Assembly (NCBI RefSeq): GCF_947179515.1
Contig: NC_067473.1
Span: 88,334,850 to 88,398,849, forward strand
Reading direction: 5' to 3'
DNA length: 64,000 nt
Source: Apodemus sylvaticus
Lineage: Eukaryota > Chordata > Mammalia > Rodentia > Muridae
In this document: positions 46,360-59,214 of the stretch, piece by piece
Position numbering within the stretch: position 1 is the first letter of the stretch
Layout of the letters: each line of letters begins with the position of its first letter
Program-made: the position numbers and the translations under genes
Notes under the pieces: model-generated
Seen by the model: only the letters and a program-made list of their open reading frames with translations
The model's database searches: none
What the model was told of the DNA's origin: nothing

Positions 46360-46900
46360 ACACTTAGGCTTTTCTAACTATTGCACAAACTAGGAAGAGA
46401 AGGAACCAAACTCAGTCTACAAAACCACTGCTCTCCTGATACCAAAAGCAGATGATCCAACAACAACAACAACAAAAAAAATGCTAGACCAAATTCTCTG
46501 AGGAGCATTTAAATCCTATATCACAATAAGTTAGTTTTATCTCAGGGATATAAGTTTGTTCAGCAGAAATAAATTGATAAAAATGATCCAGCATTAAATA
46601 AATGGGCAGAGGTCACATGATCATGTAGAAAAATCTATTATAGAGCCCTTTGATCATTATTGTAGAGTAACTTGTAAATATCTCATTACAATCATACCGA
46701 GATATGACAGGCCTATAGACAATAAATGAAGAAAATATCACCTTTCTTTGAAATCCAGAATGATATAGATGTGCTTACTCTCTCTATGTTTACTTATTAT
46801 ATTGCTCTATTCTTTAACTAGAATCAAAAGAGGCAGTAATAAATAAAATGAGATATGCATAGAAAGCAATAGCTAAAATGATTCTCATCTTAGAAGCTCT
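46360..46900 (+). mobile_element. Old L1 ORF2 fragment (reverse transcriptase region)
   Basis: Starts 'aactattgcacaaactagga' and 'aaggaaccaaactcagtcta', then 'ctctcctgataccaaaagca', 'ttctctgaggagcatttaaa', 'ctcagggatataagtttgtt', 'aggtcacatgatcatgtaga': decayed plus-strand ORF2 across the RT region. It contains a short CAA tract (46458-46475). No open frame. Confidence 0.6.
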
Positions 46901-47579
46901 CTTAGACCCCACCAAAAAAATCTCTTGTCATATCAAATCTCTCCACAATGTTATAAAAATCAAATATTAATGAATAAATATCTGTACCTTAGTTGGCAAG
47001 ATGCCACAGAGAGTAGACACTTGCTGCTAATACTAATATACTTTATTTGCTTGAGGAAGAGAACTGAGTCTTATGTTTGGTCCATTGAAATGCATATGCA
47101 TGTCGTGAGACTGGCATGCCCATACATGTATACATATACATACACAAGTAATTGTAAAACTAAAATAATAAAAAATTAAAAGTTTAATAAAAATATTCAG
47201 TATATGTTCTGTACAATGGTGACACATTTACTAAGAAAGAAATTATGGGAAAAGAGTATTATTCAAATAAGTTTCAAAAAGTATAAAATGAAATATAAGG
47301 ATAAACACAACGAAGGAGGTAAAAAAATATGTCAGCAGTAAAAACTAAATAAAACATAGTAAGAAAATGAGAAAATAATGTGAACACATAACTAGATAAT
47401 GTGAAATGCTTATGGATTCATTTATTTATTTGAAAAAATAAAGCACCCTAACATGGTAATATGAATACGCATACAGAAATGCAATCTTTTGTAGAGATGA
47501 CAATCTTGGAGATCACAAAAGACTTGACATTACACAGCAGAGTCATCTTAGCAAAGATAGCATGCAACTGGAATACCAA
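46901..47579. other. AT-rich, probably very decayed L1
   Basis: Lies between two plus-strand ORF2 fragments in the right order, so it may be the middle of the same element, but I could not match it with confidence. Frames of 64 and 84 codons overlap on opposite strands and are chance. Confidence 0.35.
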
Positions 47580-48054
47580 CAGACATAAAGACCAAAGAAA
47601 GAGAATAGAGGTCGTAAAAGCCAATCCACACTGATATCAACAGACATTAATTTAATTTTAAACAGTGCAGTGGGGAAAAACAGACATTTCAACAAACCAT
47701 TCTGGGAAAATTATAAACATACAGACAGAGAAGAGAAAATTAGATCCACTCACTCACATACAAAATGATGCAAATAAATCAAAGGCCTTAACATGAAGCT
47801 TGAAATGCTGAAATTGTTAGAGGAAAACATTTAAAGATATGTGTGTTGGCAAGAATGTTCTGCAAAGGCACCAAACTACCCACAAAATGACCTCAAGAAT
47901 TGAAAAATAGGATGCACAAAATTACTATACAGCAAAGAAAACTAATATCTGACAGAAAAGCCAAACTAGAGAGGGGAAGAAAACCTTTCCTGGCAATGTT
48001 TCACAGTGATTTGGTATTTTAAAAATGTTAAATATTGCAAAATCTAAACACTAT

Positions 48055-48145
48055 GGCTTGGATAGCATTCAGGGGTAGAGGATTTACCAAGTTAGCACAA
48101 GATACCAAGTTTAAACTTTAGTATGGAAACAACAGAAAACAAAAT
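48055..48145 (+). mobile_element. ID/B4-like tRNA-derived SINE remnant
   Basis: 'ggatagcattcaggggtaga' followed by 'ggatttaccaagttagcaca' and 'ataccaagtttaaactttag' keeps the spacing of a tRNA-derived head (A-box-like tagc.ca.gggtag, B-box-like gttcaa.c). Strongly diverged. Confidence 0.4.
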
Positions 48146-48550
48146 GAATCTATACACTTGTTCTCAAAGAAACACAAATGGCCAACAAATTGTTTGACTG
48201 TTTTTATTTTTTCTTTTCCCAATGAGGAAATGCAGCTTAATTCCAGTTTGGTATTACATTTACACTTTAACAAAGCCACAACTTCCAGAAAATATATAGC
48301 AATAACACTGTGGATAATGAAGAAAGAGAAGTCTTTACTATTTATGACAGGCATGTGAACTGAGGCTACATCTGTGGAAATCAGTATGAAGGTATATCGC
48401 AACCCTAAAACCAAAATGACTTCTAGTCACACCTTAAGGGATCTCATGTCCTAACATAGAGACACTCACACAGCCATGTACTCAATTGCATTCTTCAACA
48501 ATGGCCAGGAAACAGCCTAGATGTCTATCAGCAGATCGACGAAAATATGA

Positions 48551-48573
48551 GATATATATATATATATATATAT
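48551..48573. repeat. (AT)n short microsatellite
   Basis: About 23 bases of pure alternating AT at the right edge of the old L1 fragment. Confidence 0.9.
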
Positions 48574-48580
48574 TACTTCC

Positions 48581-49479
48581 TGTCAAAGTGAAAATTCAGC
48601 TACATTATGAATTACGTATACTTAACAACTATGCTAAAATTAAGACTCTTCAAACCACCAAGTATCCAATGTATAGAATATTTTACAGGTACTTTGCTTG
48701 TAAAGGTAATTTAAATTAAACTTTAGGTTTGGGGGGCTAAACCTCATACTGTTACCTTTCTCTTTACCTAAGAGAAAAGAGGTTAAAGGTAGTTGAGGGC
48801 AAATATTTCCATATGGTATTCTCAATAATACTAGTGCAGATTGCACTGCACATTTATGTTTATGTTGGGCATGTATAATGTATAAAACTCACAGATGGAT
48901 TTGGTAATTATGTTACTACGTGATAATGAAGTGACAGGTTAAGTTTATGTAGCTCAAATGATCTGATTCCAAATAGACGCATGTATTCACCAAGCATTCT
49001 TTCTTTAAATATTTAGAGAATATGTGATTACTGAGTTGCATATTGAAATATTAGAAAGTTTGCATTTTCTTTTGAATTTGCAATTCTGATATAATTTTTA
49101 GAGAATAAAAGTATCTTAAAATGGAATTACTGAATGAATTATCCACTGTACTGTCAGAGTCAAGCATAATATAGTTCCCTCATCCTAATATAGTTTCCAT
49201 TTTTTCCTACAAAATATGTCAGTACACAGAGTCAGTGTTCTACATTTATTATCAGAGTGGTTTAACAGAATGAAACAGAAGCCTGTGTGGAGGACTTTGT
49301 CCTCTTTTACTGAAAGACCATGAAACTTCCTTTTTAGATTTTATCCTGTACAGGTTTCTTCTTCATAATTAAGAATTACTGTATAATTAAGTCTTGTTGA
49401 CCATCTACTGCTGGGTCTTAGGTCTGTCTTTAAGTATGTTTTGTGTACACATGGAGACTAAGTTGGAGAAAAATAATTG
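48581..49479. other. Unique AT-rich DNA, no gene seen
   Basis: No repeat or coding frame of note recognised. Confidence 0.5.
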
Positions 49480-49770
49480 TTTCTTTGTGTGAAGTTATAA
49501 ATTAGGAATAGCTTCTGGGCTAGAGATGGGAACTTGTGTCTAGTCCCCGCATTGCATTGGAACTCCATCAGCCTAGACCAGTGCAGAGCCAGTGCATGCT
49601 GTCATAGTGTCTGTGAGTTCATATATGTGTCTGTCCTACTATGTGCTGTAGGCCTTCTTTCCTCAGTGTTTTCCATCTCCATTGGCTTTTACACTCGGGC
49701 ATGACGGGGGTCTGGAAGTAGTTATGGGAGGGGAATCTTAAAAAAAAATGTATTTTCAAAAAAAGAATGA
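49480..49770 (-). mobile_element. Old L1 3'UTR fragment
   Basis: Antisense landmarks: 'aatagcttctgggctagaga', 'tgggaacttgtgtctagtcc', 'gcagagccagtgcatgctgt', 'agtgtctgtgagttcatata', 'tgtgtctgtcctactatgtg'. Ends in A-rich and GAAA-rich sequence at 49740-49810. Confidence 0.65.
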
Positions 49771-52700
49771 AAGACAAAAGAAAGAAAAGAAAAAGAAAGA
49801 AAAAACAAAAATATATATTCAGTTTCACCTTTGATAGAAGATCTATTACAGTTTACATTTCACAGCAATAAAAAGGAAGAGAGTATTTAATAGCTCCCTT
49901 CACATCCGACAAACAGGGTGCCCTGTAGTAATCAATGAGCCATGTAGGCACATTTTCCCCTGTGTGGCTTGCCTTTTGGAGCTGGATTTATTTTTCTATT
50001 ATTGTATCTTTTTTTCCTATCTTAATTTTCCATGTCTTCTTCGTTTCTGCTTCATTCTCATTTGATTCCCTTTCCAACTTTTGATTTCATTACTAAATAA
50101 TGCATCTATCCCCACTAAGGGCAATGGTGTCCGTGTGATAGCCACACTCCAATAACCACCTCTCCCAGACTCTAGGCATATTTTAGAGAAACCTAATACC
50201 ACATTTGGGTATAGATGGTTAAAATCGTCAGAAACATTCATTCGTATGCAAATAAATCATTCTCTATTAACTTCTGAGTATAATCATCCATATCTCACAA
50301 AAAAATGGCAACGACTTTAGACTAAAATAATCTAAGATAGCTTTTATTTTTCTTTTGCTTTCATTCTAACATTTATAAAGAGGGAAATACGGTAAAGCAG
50401 CAAACTTCACCTTTAAATGACAGCCCATATTCCACCACTTAAGTTTATCTCTTTTATTACCATGTTAATCTAAAGCAGCATAAATTTTTATTTATAGACT
50501 AGCTTCCCAGCTGGTTGTCTATTTCCCTCTCTTGTGTTAAATCACCTCACAGAGTATAAATCACATCAGACAGGACTTCCTTTGAAAGTCTTTTATTGTA
50601 TGTTCTTCAGGAAAGAGGCCCAGAACTTTTACCATAAGTCATAAATTTCTTTATTCTAGTTGGTCTTCAGTACTTCTTAAACTCTAATCTTTTCTTCTTG
50701 TCTCCATGTTTTTGCCACTTACCTGATTTTTTTTCCTATTCATACCTTGATAATTTAGACTGAGAGTTCTGTCTACCTAAGATCTTCCCTTCAGGTATTT
50801 TTTTCAGTACAAATGTAAACTATTTATAACATTGTTCAATATGAAAATATACCCTAATATATAATTTATGTAATATCTTACTAATTGTTCTAATAGGTGA
50901 TAAACTCAATTAGAATACAGATTTAGTTTTACTCTGCTGGTCAATATTATAAGCACCTACTGCAAGAGTGTTCACAAAAAGAGGTGACGATTCAATAACT
51001 GCTACCTGAATATATTGCCTAACTCTGTTCCAGGTTCATAATCTACCAATACATAAAGTACTGGTGTTTATGGTAGGCATTGTAGAAGAACAGATAACCC
51101 TTTCAGGAACCTTGCTGTTATGAACAATAATTAGCTGAATGCATGAGAAAAACAACACTGTGTATATTTAAAAATTAAAAGCACAGTTACCCAAAAGTTG
51201 TCTTACATAGTTGAATGGGTAATTTAAGCTATGGTTAGTGGCTGGGGAGATACATGATGGGATGTGAAGTAAATCTGTGGCAATATATATTATTTTAAAT
51301 AATCCACAGTAGAACCAAGATGATTCTGAGAAAATTAAATATGGCATGGTAACCTTGTGAGGTACTGAAACACAGGTAAAAATTTACAAAAATGAATACT
51401 TGACATTATATAAGATTTATTTAATATAATGTATACTTATTAGATTTTTCTTATAGCTAATATAGCACATGAATATTCAACAATAATATTTTTTAAAGTG
51501 TTTTGGAAAACCTTAACCTAATTTATTGCTGAAATCTAGCATTAGCCTAAAAAGTATAAATAAAATTTCAGCTTTTGTAATTTCTTGAGAAAACTAAGAA
51601 AAAGAACAAAATATTAATGTAGGTAGGGTGGTCTCATATACCTTTCATCAACTTCATCTTTTATTAAGCTGTCTTTTCCTACATTAACTGAGGCAAAACT
51701 CTGCTCTTTAATAGAGCAGAGTTTTATGGCTTAATGTCCTAAAGAACAAATCATTATTAACAGTGGCTTTCTGGATATACCTAATTAAAATGAAATTCAA
51801 ATCTCTGACAATCCTTACCCATTAGAACAAAGCCAAAGAACACTTTAGCACACTTTAGGACACACCTTAGTATGTCACATGCTGATTATCTTGACATTGT
51901 TTGTCAGCATCACCTTAATATATCAATAAAGAAAAGCAGAAACAAAAAGAAAACAAATTCTTAAACATGAGGGATGAAAAGAAGATGAGAATATATTCTC
52001 ATAATTTCAGTTTATGTAGAAGAGTTTTCTTTTAAATGACATATCTCATGAATAAAAATGCTACTTTATAGTAGATTGGGATTAGATATATATTGAAAAC
52101 ATAAAACCATGAGAAGTTACTTTTATATTATATTCAATTTTAGCATCACTTCAAAGAATAAAACATTTACATTAGCATTTTGTTGAGCAGGAGTGCAAAA
52201 TGTCTGCCAAAATTGTCCTTCCTGTTTGGTTATCATCTGGATGTGTTAGGTGGCTTTGAATTACTGATGGGTATTTCATTCTCATGGTATACTATGTACA
52301 TGAACATTCTGGGAGCACTCCCATTGAGTCCTGTGTCATACATCCTGGATCACTATGAGCATCTTACCTACCCACCTGATAGTGACACCCCATACAGGAA
52401 TCAGCTTTGGGTTTCATGTTTTCAGACATCACAAATTTTCCTATTCATAATGGAGGGCAGGCAGCATGGAAATAACTCATAGACATCACTCAAAGGGGTT
52501 TGATATTGTTTAACTAGCAGCCTAAGCTGTCTCCAATCTTCAGTAGCAAGAGGAAGAAAAAAACACAATGTGCCAGATAATCATTGAAAAGTACTCACTT
52601 ATTTATGATTTTGGTTCATGTAAATCAGTTGACAACTAAGGGGGGTATTGAAGGGAAGTTATTTTTAAACGCAATGAAATACTATTCTAATAATGAAGTA

Positions 52701-53084
52701 GAAAATATAATTATGTTTTGAAATCGGTTTTCTGTAGGACTCATTTCTCAGTGGAGAAAGAGGAAGAAGTTCTGTCTGTTCGAACTAAACTTGCTGATTT
52801 ATCTTTCTTTCAAGGAGGCCTCATGCTTGACTTATGTGCTCTATGAATTTCTGTAATCTCCTGTCTTTATACTTTACTGCAGAGGGCTACTAGGAAGCTT
52901 TGATTCATCTGGAAATGTGTGTGAAATTATCATCTCAACTTATCTATACTCTTTTTAAATTTAATTTTAGGGTTTTTATAGATGCAAACAAAAGTTTATT
53001 ATAAGCTTCACATTAGCATTCCATTCACTTGGTTTTCTTATTTGTTGTTATTGTTGTTGTGTGTATATTGTGAGGGATAAGTTG
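49771..53084. other. Long mostly unique stretch, no gene recognised
   Basis: About 3.3 kb with no L1 or SINE recognised. It includes a perfect 13-bp-arm hairpin at 51695-51725 and a 100-codon plus frame at 52180-52482 whose product I do not recognise (a piece reads 'LDHYEHLTYPPDSDTPYRN'). That frame lies in slightly GC-richer sequence, but there is no supporting splice, promoter or homology evidence. Confidence 0.4.
51695..51725. repeat. Perfect hairpin, 13-bp arms
   Basis: Left arm AAAACTCTGCTCT (51695-51707) and its exact reverse complement (51713-51725) are separated by a 5-base loop, TTAAT. No terminator context exists in this setting. Confidence 0.95.
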
Positions 53085-53170
53085 ACAACTTGTGCTTCCT
53101 TCTACCATGTGGAGCTTTGAGAATTTAACTTAGCTTGTCACATTTGGCTACAGGCATCTTTATGCATGTA
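53085..53170 (-). mobile_element. Degenerate B3-like SINE (antisense)
   Basis: 'ttgtgcttccttctaccatg' then 'tggagctttgagaatttaac' then 'ggctacaggcatctttatgc' parallels antisense B3/B2-type SINE text. Preceded by a short GTT/GT-rich tract. Strongly diverged. Confidence 0.4.
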
Positions 53171-53365
53171 AACAACTCCTCTAGCATCCTCCAATTCACT
53201 GTGTAGAGACAGTGAGGACATCTCAATGTTTATTTGCCCAAATGAGGTGAATGTTCCTTTAGATCCATTCTCCTAGGAAGGAAAGTACTAAAGAAAGGTC
53301 AAAGGGCATCATCTGGAAGTCAAAGTACAGATATACTGTTCTGAATAGTATGTGACTTTATACAG

Positions 53366-54431
53366 CGTTCTATTTTTATTAGATATTTGCTTTATTTGCA
53401 TTTCAAATGTTATCCCCTTTCCTCATTTTCTCCTCAAAAATCCCTTATCCCATCTTTCCTCTCCCTGCTCACTAACCCTCCTGCTTCCCTGTCTTGGCAT
53501 CCCCTACACTAGTGCAAGGAGCTTTCACAGGATCAAGGGCCTCTCCTCTCACTGATGTCAACAAGGCCATCCTCTGCTACATATGCATTTGGAGCCATGG
53601 GTCCCTCAATGTGTAGTATTTGGTTGGTGGTTAAGTCCCTGGGAGCTCTGGGGTACTGGTTGGTTCATCTTGTTGTTCCTCCTATGAGACTGCAAACCCC
53701 TTCAGCTCTTTGGGTCCTTTCTCTAGCTCCTTCACTGGGAATCCCATGCTTAGTTCATTGATTGTCTATGAGATTATACTTTTGTATTTGTCAGGCACTG
53801 GCAGAGCCTCTCAGGAGATGTTATATCAGGCTCCTGTCAGCAAGCACTTGTTGACATCCACAATATTATTTGAGTTTGGTAGCTATACATGTAATGTATC
53901 CCCAGGTAGGACAGTCTCTAAATTGCCTTTCCTTCAGTCTCTGCTCCACACTTTGTCTCTGTATCTCTTCCCATGGATATTTTGATGCCTTTCTAAGAAG
54001 GACCGAAGCACCCACACTTTGGTCTTCTTTCTTCTTGAGCTTCATTTGGTCTGTGAATTGTATTGGGTATTCCAAGCTTCTGGACTAATATCCCCTTATC
54101 AGTGAATGCATACCATGTTTGTTCTTTTGTGACTGGGTTACCTCACTCAAGATGATATTTTCTGGTTCCATCCATTTGTCTAAGAATTTCATGAATTCAT
54201 AGTTTTTCATAGGTGAGTAATACTCCATTGTGTAAATGTACCACATTTTCTGTGTCCATTCCTGGATTGAGGGACATCTGGGTTCTTTCCAGATTCTGGG
54301 TATTATAAATAAGGCTGATATGAACATAGTGGAACATGTGTCCTTATTATGTGTTGGAATATATTCTGAGTATATGTCTAGGAGTGATATAACTGGGTCC
54401 TCAGGTAGTACTATGTCCAGTTTTCTTTAAT
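53366..54431 (-). mobile_element. L1 3' end, 5'-truncated (minus strand)
   Basis: Left end is the antisense 3' terminus 'tatttttattagatatttgc', followed by 3'UTR ('tggagccatgggtccctcaa', 'cactggcagagcctctcagg') and antisense ORF2 C-terminus ('gtgactgggttacctcactc', 'ctccattgtgtaaatgtacc', 'gtatatgtctaggagtgata'). The ORF2 copy is still readable over 80 codons on the minus strand (54085-54327, 'KMWYIYTMEYYSPMKNYEF'), so it is younger than the 5.9-kb copy. It breaks off at about 54431. Confidence 0.93.
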
Positions 54432-57400
54432 ACATGAAAATATAAATGCTTTAAAACAATGTTAGGTAGAAAAGGCTTTACGAGTATATAGGTATCTTTA
54501 GAAATTTTGTGAGATAAATTCAAAATTAATACTTTTTTGTTTATTACTTTTAGTGTTGCCATTAATCAATTCAAAAGTTACTGAGTTGAACTGTTAATCT
54601 GTGTTTTGCCAATGCACATGTTTTGTGTTATTTACATATGTAGAGTCATATGAAGAGAAAGAACAAAATCTAACCTATAGCAAAGCTTCTCTTTGACTTC
54701 TCTGTTAACCTTTCACACATGGTAATTTTTCCTTATTTCATCAGAGAAGTATTTGAGAGACATTGCTTTGAATTAGCATTTCCTTCTAGTTCTGAAAGAA
54801 AAGTTGAACAATAAGCCATGTTGCCCTGTTTATTTGTTCGACTGCTTGACTCCTGTGGTGAAAGTAAAAATGTTTAAGTTTCTCTTTGTTTTAGTTTTCA
54901 CTGAAACAGATTCACTTGAAATAAAAGTACATGATTACTTCATACTGTTTGCTTTCTTGCTGTCAAGTATTTGCTCTCATTTAGTGTAATTCATCTTTTG
55001 AAAGGGTAAAGAGAAAAGAATGGGAGTTTTGTCACCCACTTATGTGTCTAAGCTTCCAATTTGTTACTGTCTTCATTAAGAGCAAATGCCATTAATATAA
55101 AACCAAAATTTCCAATAGAAACTGCTTTCTAAACATTTTTCTGGTGACAAAGTTAACATTATACTATTATTTATTCAAATGATATGATCTTAAAATTCTT
55201 AATCTGCTTGCAATATTGTACTCCCATTGCAACTGAATTTAGGAAGTGATCACCTGTAGGAAAAGCCTCTGTGATAACTGTTGTCCTTCAAAGCACATCT
55301 TGCTATTGCCCTCCCTCTGAGCACTGAGACCATCTGAAATACCATTCTAATCTACTGTAAAATCAATGTTTTATATTTTGTTATGGGATATATGGAATAG
55401 TCTTTATGTTTGGTTTGTTCATTTGTTTTCTGTACTTGATGGAATTTTGTCTTTTTATGTCTTGAAAGGTCTTGAACTTATGTTTTACCCTCATTGGTTC
55501 AACATTGTAGCTGTAGTAAACATTTCACAAAAAATACATGAGTACTGGTAACCTCTATGATGTGTTAATTTCACTCATTACACATGTTTGTCCAGTAGAA
55601 GAATCCTGGTCATACAATAGTTTTTTCAAAACTTTTAAGTTACTTTGATATTATTTTCCATAATGATTATACTAATCATATTCCAACGAACTATGTTCAG
55701 AGATAGCCCATTCTCTTCATCACACAAGCCCTGGCTAAGTGTAATAATACTAAGGGTATTTTGCTTATTTGATTGATTGGTTTGGTTTGTTTTTTTTTAA
55801 AAAAAACTGCCATTGTGAAAGACTTATTATTTCATTATTGTTTTAACTTGAGTGTCTTTGATGATTAGTGTGATATGGAGCAACTGAAAAAATAGCTATA
55901 CATCATGCTTTTTGGTTCCATTTTGTTAACATTCAGCATATTTAAAGATTCAAAACAACACTAAAAACTTAGTAGTAACTGCAGGCATTAAAAATGCTAT
56001 TACAGTAAAAGTTCTTACATGGCTTCTGTTCCAGGGGCAACACTAACTTCCTTGTTGCTATTTTATTAGTTTAGGAAGACTTTTCATTTCAACAAATACA
56101 AGATTGTTCTTAGCACAAAATAGAATGAAGTCATTGCAAGCATAGCATTTTCTTTTGCTATGAACCCCACTTAGCAAAATTTGTCACCTATGCGATTTTG
56201 AGGTCATAAAGCAGGCACCTGAAGAAGGTGATTTCATTTCAGTTTCAAGCTGCATTACTCACAAAAGGTACGTCCTTCCAGCAGATTTCAACATATATAT
56301 AGGAGATAAATAAAGAGATTATATGTTGTTGTGTACATGCATGGGCTTTTAATTTGAATTTTGAAGAATATCTCATCTTAATTATTTGTTCCCTGTATCT
56401 CAATAGACTTTAGAAAAAGTGAAAAGGAGTTTTGTGCTCTGTGTAAGAAAGTTCAGCAAAACCACAGAACAGGACCACTCTGTGGGTGCAATAAAACAGT
56501 ATATTGGTGGCAAACTGTCAGGATGTCTCAAAGGAGCAGAGGCTCAGTCAGGCTGAGAGAGCAAATAGGCTTTATGAGATCCATGAAGACACAAAGGCAA
56601 ATATCTTCCTCTTGGGGGAATCTTCCTGTCTGCATGGAAAAGTGTCCTCAGGTCATGCCCGCTGTGAGCAGCTCTGTGTCTGACATAATCAGGCAGATTT
56701 ATGGGTAGTGAATCTCTTCTTGCCTGTGGAGATGGATTTATGGAGGAAGACAGAAACTACAGTTATCTGATAAGTCTCTGAGTCACATTATTTCTGAGGA
56801 AGGCTAGGATTCCCTCATGCCCTCCTAAGCTCTGATAACCCTTCTACTGCAGTGGGAACTGGGACACCATCTTAGAGGCCAGCCTTTTGACCTAATATAA
56901 ATTATATTTTTCTTATTCATTGATGCTGCTGTAAGGCTACTGACTACGGAGTCATGCTGTGTGGGTCAGGGTGAGGACCAGTTTCAAATTAAGAACACCC
57001 AGTTTTGTTTTTTGTTTTTTTGGGTTTTTTTAGTCTAAGGTATCAAGATGCTATATAGTTGGGAAAACCCATATGTTATGAAGGTATTCATCTTAATGTT
57101 TCAAACAGGAAATATGGCAGCCAACTTTTATACTGATCAGCCAGTAGGGATGCTTTTCTCTAACATATCTGAATATTAACCTTGAGGAAATGTCCTTTTA
57201 TAATTACTTACAGACTTACAGACTACAAACACAAGCAGCAGTAGTAAACTGACTCTACCTTAACTTCACAAAAGAAAAGGTTTTAGGCATAATATGAAAG
57301 CTTTCAGGACACTTGGCAGTACTTTGAAGAGAACATTCCAGAATATGCAAGATAATATATATATATATAAGTATAAGTAATTAGGATAAATCTGGGTTGA

Positions 57401-58250
57401 AAATCACTAACAGTTTGGTAGAAATTGTCTTCTGATCAGCTCTTAACTCAGAGAATATTCAACAAGTGCAAGAGTCCTTATGAAGTAGTGTGCCCAGTAG
57501 ATTACACCTTTCAAAGGGACTGTGCTTTGTACCACAATGCCCATTGAATTCTCAGTCCAATATTTCATATTTTTGTTGTAAAAGCATTCAAATATTTGAA
57601 AGTGTTCAAAGACAACAAAACAAAGATTTTGAGAATTGGGATCATAAGGCAAGTAAATTGTCAGTAGCTTTCCAAGGACTTTCAATTAGTCTTAGTAGAA
57701 TGGACAAGAAAAATACACAGGCTTTATATACTCCTAAGATTATAATGCTGAGAGTCTGTGAAACACATTTAACTTGGAAGCACACAGTTACTTGTTTAAA
57801 ACATCCTGTCAATGTTTTTTTGTCTCTAAAACTGGATTACACTTCTGAATAACTGGAAAAATATTAATGAAAAGCTATTGAGAACTTTGAGCTCAGTCAA
57901 AAACAGTGCCCACTCTTCAGGCCACTTGCCTAAACCAAAGGGAAACAAGGTAAACTGGTTTAGACTTTGTTCTCATTGCCTTTTTGAGCCTCTTTCTTAT
58001 AAAAAACTATGTTTAGATCTTTAAAATAAACAACACATTTCTTAAATGTCAAAACAGGGTATTTTAAGTCACATCCACCATTTCTGACAGCTCTAGGTCT
58101 ACAAGTGTGTCTTGATGTTTGCTTATTTTCAAGTGTCAAAGAAGCTTTGTGTTTCTTTCCTTTCAATAATGTTAATATTTTTGACTTGTATATTTAAAAT
58201 AAAACAATGGCAACAAAAATATAAGCTGATCCTCTAAAAAGAACTATGTA
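54432..58250. other. Long mostly unique stretch, no gene recognised
   Basis: No L1 or SINE recognised. A T9A8 run lies near 55792. The segment 56440-56900 is less AT-rich and has the look of an unclassified repeat or LTR. A 120-codon plus frame (57490-57852) overlaps an 80-codon minus frame and has no recognisable domain. A short AT tract lies at 57353-57369. Confidence 0.4.
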
Positions 58251-58251
58251 T

Positions 58252-58345
58252 GTGCCTGTGTGTGTGTGTGCGTGTGTCTGAATGTCTGCATGTGAATGTG
58301 TGTGTGTGCATAAGTGTGTGTGTGTGTATGTGTGTGTGCACTCGC
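58252..58345. repeat. Interrupted TG-rich tract with CpG cluster at its edge
   Basis: Alternating TG/TGCA/TGTA units for about 90 bases. The right edge (58341-58357) carries five CpGs in 17 bases, in otherwise CpG-poor DNA. Confidence 0.9.
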
Positions 58346-58702
58346 GCGTGTGCCGCGCTTGTCTGTTAGCTCAAACAGGTTCCTACAGAGATTCTATTAA
58401 GAAGAAATGAGAAAAAAAGCAAGCAATACATAACTTTTTGGTAGCATATTGATGTGTGCAGAAAAACCTTATCAAAATGTAATGACCCTAAAGGTGGATA
58501 TTGATCTTTCTTTTTTCTCATACAATATTTCATTTTTGATATTGATTCTCCACAAATGAATGTTTACTTAAGATATAGTATTACATGTTAGAAAACAATG
58601 CTATGTAAAAGGCTTGCAGCCTTTGAATTCTTTATGGAACACACTCATAGCTAGCAGTAGAACACAACAGCAATCAATTAAAACCTATCTCTTTTACATG
58701 CT

Positions 58703-58705
58703 CGT

Positions 58706-58747
<42 letters not shown>

Positions 58748-58762
58748 TGTAGTGTAGTATAG
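58703..58762. repeat. (GT)n followed by TGTAG repeats
   Basis: GT tract of about 42 bases with one early interruption, followed by short TGTAG/TATAG units. Confidence 0.9.
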
Positions 58763-59214
58763 TGTATATATGCATATACATGTTGGAACATTTATCTGGT
58801 AATTGATTTTTTAAAAATATCTGAGTTAGAAAACCGGCAGTCTATTACCATTATAAAAACTGGATTTAGAACAATGGCAGGCTAGTATGTTACAAAAGGC
58901 TATAAACATGGACGATTAACTACCCAACAGACATATATTTCTCCTCAGTTCTGTAGGCTACAACTTTGAAATTAAGATAAATATGTTCATTGGCATCCTC
59001 TCAGAGAGAATGTGTTGTCACTGTCTACAGCTCTATAGTTTGTGGTCTCATAATTCTAATCTGCATGTAACAATTTTATTAAAACCAAATTCGCTCTCAC
59101 CTTAAGGACCTTACCCATACTGAGTAAGAGGCACACCAGTGACTCTGGGTCTCACTTCTCCAACTTCTTTCTTTTATAACATTTGGGAACTTTGTTAGGG
59201 CATGCTTAAGAGAA
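58763..59214. other. Unique AT-rich DNA, no gene seen
   Basis: Nothing recognised. Confidence 0.5.

Larger units (their letters stand above)
47580..48580 (+). mobile_element. Old L1 ORF2 C-terminal fragment
   Basis: Plus-strand ORF2 near its C-terminus: 'gaccaaagaaagagaataga', 'acatttcaacaaaccattct', 'gaaattgttagaggaaaaca', 'actatacagcaaagaaaact', and at the right 'aacagcctagatgtctatca'. Interrupted by a tRNA-derived SINE-like segment at about 48055-48145. An AT tract lies at 48551-48573. Confidence 0.6.

Noticed and set aside
57490..57852. 120-codon plus-strand frame
   Set aside because: Overlapped by an 80-codon minus frame, no recognised domain, no splice or promoter support; kept only as a note in the spacer entry.
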